Assembly (NCBI GenBank): GCA_026193295.1
Contig: JAPHSB010000057.1
Location: 1-7,726 of the forward strand
Source of the DNA: Lysobacterales bacterium
GTDB taxonomy: Bacteria; Pseudomonadota; Gammaproteobacteria; Xanthomonadales; SZUA-36
Direction of reading: 5' to 3'
Length of the DNA: 7,726 bases
Positions 5,735 through 7,726 of the stretch are shown piece after piece (within the stretch, counting starts at the first letter, position 1; each line of letters begins with the position of its first letter). Below the pieces are notes generated by a model. The model searched no databases and had not been told where the DNA came from. It saw nothing but the letters and a program-made list of their open reading frames with translations. Position numbers and translations under genes: made by a program.

Positions 5735-6505
5735 TCAGTGTCCCTCCACTGCCAGTTGCCTCGCCAAACCGGCTACGATCCGGCGCACGCGCGCCATCGG
5801 TTCGTGCAGGGTTTGAGCGATGTCCTCTTCGGACAGCAGTGTGTCGCTGACGCCGGCGCCCCAGTTCGAAATGACCGCCAACCCGGCATAGTCGAGGCCG
5901 AGTTCACGCGCCAGGCCGGCTTCCGGCAGGGCGGTCATGCCCGCCATGTCGCAGCCGTCCCGGCGGGCCCGTTCGATCTCCGCTGCGCTCTCGAGCCTCG
6001 GACCCTGGAAGACACCGATGCAGCCGCCGTCGATCAGCTCCTCCGAGCAGTGATGTGCAACTGCCAGCAGAGACCGCCTGAGCGGCCCATCGTAGGGCCG
6101 TGTGAAATCCACGTGCACCAATGGCACGTTGTCCGAGTCGCTGTAGGTGTGCTCCCGGCCCCAAGTGTAGTCGATCAGCTGGTCAGGCGCCGCCAATGCG
6201 GCGGGGCCATAGGGTTCGTGCAAACCACCCACGGCATAAACCGCCAGGACGTGATCCGCACCTGCCTCGCGCAGCGCCCACAGGTTTGCCCGGTAGTTGA
6301 CCCGGTGCGGTGGGTAGCGATGCGGGTTGCCATGCCGGGGCAGGAACAACAGCCTGACCGGGGCATCGGCCACCATGCGGATCGGCGCCGACGGCGCACC
6401 ATACGGTGTATCGATGGCCAGCACCTCGGCCGATTCCTCCAGTTCGGTCAGACCGGTGCCGCCGACCAGGGCCAAAGTAATCCGTGGGGTAGCCGTCGCA
6501 GTCAT
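5735..6505 (-). CDS. S-methyl-5'-thioinosine phosphorylase (MTAP/PNP family)
   Basis: A 256-aa cytoplasmic nucleoside phosphorylase of the MTAP/PNP class. It is expected to split S-methyl-5'-thioinosine with phosphate into hypoxanthine and 5-methylthioribose-1-phosphate. Visible motifs: phosphate loop LVGGTGLTEL (13-22), LPRHGNPHRYPPHRVNYRAN (55-74), GVFQGPRLESAAE (164-176), GMTALPEAGLARELGL (189-204) with the ribose-contacting Met190, and AVISNWGAG (210-218). Compared from memory, human MTAP has Ser178 and Asp220 at the base-contact sites, whereas 6-oxopurine-specific PNP has Glu201 and Asn243; here they are Glu172 and Asn214. That favours methylthioinosine, as for the Pseudomonas aeruginosa enzyme PA3004, over methylthioadenosine. 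The ATG overlaps the hpt stop as ATGA (6505-6502) and has GAGGAA (6516-6511) upstream. The gene ends 1 nt before fadH. Inosine or guanosine as substrate is a less likely alternative. Confidence 0.85.
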   Translation of the reverse strand: MTATATPRITLALVGGTGLTELEESAEVLAIDTPYGAPSAPIRMVADAPVRLLFLPRHGNPHRYPPHRVNYRANLWALREAGADHVLAVYAVGGLHEPYGPAALAAPDQLIDYTWGREHTYSDSDNVPLVHVDFTRPYDGPLRRSLLAVAHHCSEELIDGGCIGVFQGPRLESAAEIERARRDGCDMAGMTALPEAGLARELGLDYAGLAVISNWGAGVSDTLLSEEDIAQTLHEPMARVRRIVAGLARQLAVEGH

Positions 6506-7053
6506 CCGTCTTCCTCGAGGGCGCGAATCTCGCTGAGATGACGCCAGTGTTCGTGAATATCCATGCCGCAGCCAAAAATGTAGCGGTCCTCGATGTCCAT
6601 GCCGATGAAGTCCGGCAGTTCGCCCGTCGTCTCGCGGTCGTGAATCTTGCGCACCAGCACCGTGCTGCGCACGGAGCGCGCGCCCTGGGCTTCGCAATAA
6701 CGCACAATGCTCTGCAGCGTCAATCCAACGTCATAGATGTCTTCCACGATGAGCACATCCTGCCCCTCGAGATCCAGCCGTGGTGGCACCCGAAACGCGA
6801 TGTCCCCGCCCCGGGTGGCGCCGTCGTAGCGCGTTACATGAATGAAGTCCATCCGCACAGGCATCGTCAGGCGAGCGGCTACCCAGGCCGCCGGCATGAG
6901 CGCGCCGGTCATAACGATCAGCAGGATGAGCGGGCGATCACCATAATATGCATTGATTTCCGTGGCCAAGCGGGCAACCGCAGCATCCACTTCTGCCTGC
7001 GTGGCCAGCACGGTTGAGTTTTCCAGATACTCACGTGGATCGCGCTCTGTCAC
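6502..7053 (-). CDS. Hypoxanthine-guanine phosphoribosyltransferase-like protein
   Basis: A 183-aa type I phosphoribosyltransferase, expected to convert hypoxanthine or guanine plus PRPP into IMP or GMP. The PRPP-binding signature is VLIVEDIYDVGLTL (100-113), with the acidic pair Glu104-Asp105 but Val109 where most members have Thr or Glu. LLIVMTGALMPAAWVAARL (44-62) supplies the first phosphate loop, and the C-terminal PDFIGMDIEDRYIFGCGMD (148-166) resembles the 'PDFVGFEIPDKFVVGYALD' core of HPRT. I chose the GTG at 7051-7053, which has AAGGAGA four bases upstream; an ATG at 7084-7086 would add 11 residues and overlap the nagZ end but has no ribosome-binding site. The start lies 25 nt after the nagZ stop, and the stop overlaps the mtiP ATG by 4 nt. 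The neighbour mtiP releases hypoxanthine, which supports this substrate. The residue before the PDF is Leu147, where human HPRT has Lys165. Confidence 0.85.
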   Translation of the reverse strand: MTERDPREYLENSTVLATQAEVDAAVARLATEINAYYGDRPLILLIVMTGALMPAAWVAARLTMPVRMDFIHVTRYDGATRGGDIAFRVPPRLDLEGQDVLIVEDIYDVGLTLQSIVRYCEAQGARSVRSTVLVRKIHDRETTGELPDFIGMDIEDRYIFGCGMDIHEHWRHLSEIRALEEDG

Positions 7054-7057
7054 TTCA

Positions 7058-7064
7058 TCTCCTT
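7058..7064 (-). promoter_or_regulatory. Ribosome-binding site that selects the GTG start of hpt
   Basis: AAGGAGA on the minus strand in the 25-nt gap between the nagZ stop (7079) and GTG 7053. Its spacing suits the GTG and not the ATG at 7086, which lies upstream of it. Confidence 0.7.
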
Positions 7065-7078
7065 TGCTTCGTTCAGCA

Positions 7079-7726
7079 TCAGGCATCCCAGCTCTGTTCG
7101 CCGAGCTGCTCCAGGCTGCGCTGCCAGTGGCCCCATTCCCGGATGCCTTCCTGCACCACCCGGACCAACTGGTCCCGATCGACGGTCGGGCGCCCGTATA
7201 ACCGCGCGATGGCCTCCGTGGCGTCAGCGGGGCTGCCCGGCAATTCGTCCAGCAGCTGTGCAACGTCGGCCGGCTGACAGACCAGCACCAGGTCGCAGCC
7301 CGCATCCAGGCATCGTTGTGTACGTGTCTGCAGATCGCCCACGTTCTTTGCTGCGTGCATCCCGAGGTCGTCCGAGAGCACGACACCCCGGTAGGCCATT
7401 TTGCCGCGCAGGATGTCCTGCAGCCAGACCCGCGAATAACCCGCCGGCGCCGAATCCACCGCAGGATACACGACGTGTGCAATCATCATCGCATCCAGCG
7501 CCGTGGCCAGGCCCGCGAACGGCAGCAAGTCGGCTGCCTCGATTTCAGCGAGGGAGCGTGGATCGCAGACGTCATCGACGTGCGAATCGGCCACAACCGA
7601 ACCATGCCCGGGAAAGTGCTTGCCGGTCGTTTTCATGCCGGCATCGTGCATGCCCGACAGGTAACAACTGCCGAGTTCCCCGACCGCTTCCGGGAGCTCG
7701 GAAAAAGCCCGGTCGCCGATCACGCA
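7079..7726 (-). CDS. nagZ: Beta-N-acetylhexosaminidase NagZ, C-terminal part (5' end outside window)
   Basis: A glycoside hydrolase family 3 enzyme that acts in the cytoplasm, removing N-acetylglucosamine from 1,6-anhydro-muropeptides during peptidoglycan recycling; its products feed AmpC beta-lactamase induction in species that have that circuit. The frame stays open to the window edge and 215 residues are visible, against about 341 in E. coli, so roughly 125 N-terminal residues are missing. Signatures are GMKTTGKHFPGHG (counting Val at 7723 as residue 1: 29-41), the flexible-loop acid/base pair A-D-S-H (45-48), M-M-I-A-H-V-V-Y (79-86) and G-V-V-L-S-D-D-L-G-M (113-122), which holds the nucleophile aspartate. 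The helix AGCDLVLVC (141-149) and the late RLYGRP (174-179) also match. It is the first visible gene of the minus-strand cluster. From memory, nagZ is also adjacent to the methylthioinosine phosphorylase gene in Pseudomonas aeruginosa. Confidence 0.94.
   Translation of the reverse strand, partial: CVIGDRAFSELPEAVGELGSCYLSGMHDAGMKTTGKHFPGHGSVVADSHVDDVCDPRSLAEIEAADLLPFAGLATALDAMMIAHVVYPAVDSAPAGYSRVWLQDILRGKMAYRGVVLSDDLGMHAAKNVGDLQTRTQRCLDAGCDLVLVCQPADVAQLLDELPGSPADATEAIARLYGRPTVDRDQLVRVVQEGIREWGHWQRSLEQLGEQSWDA

Noticed and set aside
6506..6697. 64-residue upstream extension of the mtiP frame
   Set aside because: It overlaps hpt coding sequence, reads as Arg/Gly/His-rich shadow, and the ATGA overlap at 6505-6502 with GAGGAA upstream marks the start.
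7054..7482. Long N-terminal extension of the hpt frame into nagZ
   Set aside because: The added residues are out-of-frame nagZ; the GTG at 7053 has a good ribosome-binding site and gives the usual family length.

Overview
The window is a gene-dense bacterial chromosome segment with GC-rich coding regions, biased to G or C at third codon positions. The gene content (nagZ next to purine salvage genes, a one-chain FadH-type dienoyl-CoA reductase, NhaA) points to a gammaproteobacterium. That assignment rests on remembered family resemblance; no search was run. I see no mobile element, CRISPR array, tRNA or rRNA.

Layout, left to right. Positions 1-237 (+) hold the 3' end of a YigZ/IMPACT-type gene. 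It meets tail to tail, with no spacer, a minus-strand pair made of a winged-helix regulator (1809-1336) and a saccharopine-dehydrogenase-like oxidoreductase (1290-238). An AT-rich divergent region of about 110-180 bp, the only sizeable non-coding stretch, separates the regulator from nhaA (+, to 3114), a Na+/H+ antiporter. The nhaA 5' end is odd: an ATG at 1918 opens the same frame but meets TAA after seven codons, and the conserved N-terminal segment lies after that stop without an ATG of its own. nhaA ends 1 nt from the stop of the last gene of a long minus-strand cluster.

That cluster reads (right to left, in transcription order) nagZ (partial, runs off the window), hpt-like phosphoribosyltransferase, methylthioinosine phosphorylase (mtiP), fadH, and a ChrR/YieF-type NAD(P)H:FMN reductase. 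Spacings are 25 nt, a 4-nt ATGA overlap, 1 nt and 47 nt, so most or all are probably one operon. The middle pair makes biochemical sense. A phosphorylase with 6-oxopurine-type base contacts (Glu172, Asn214) would release hypoxanthine from methylthioinosine, and the neighbouring Hpt would turn it into IMP. This recycles the methylthioadenosine by-product of polyamine synthesis when an MTA deaminase is present elsewhere. NagZ works in peptidoglycan recycling, FadH in unsaturated fatty-acid oxidation and the last enzyme in flavin or quinone reduction.

The points most worth a second look are the interrupted nhaA start, a possible sliding-clamp-binding tail (QGSLF) on the winged-helix protein, the MTI-to-IMP salvage pair, and a perfect 18-bp palindrome inside fadH. 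I did not find clear evidence of a wholly new multi-gene system.
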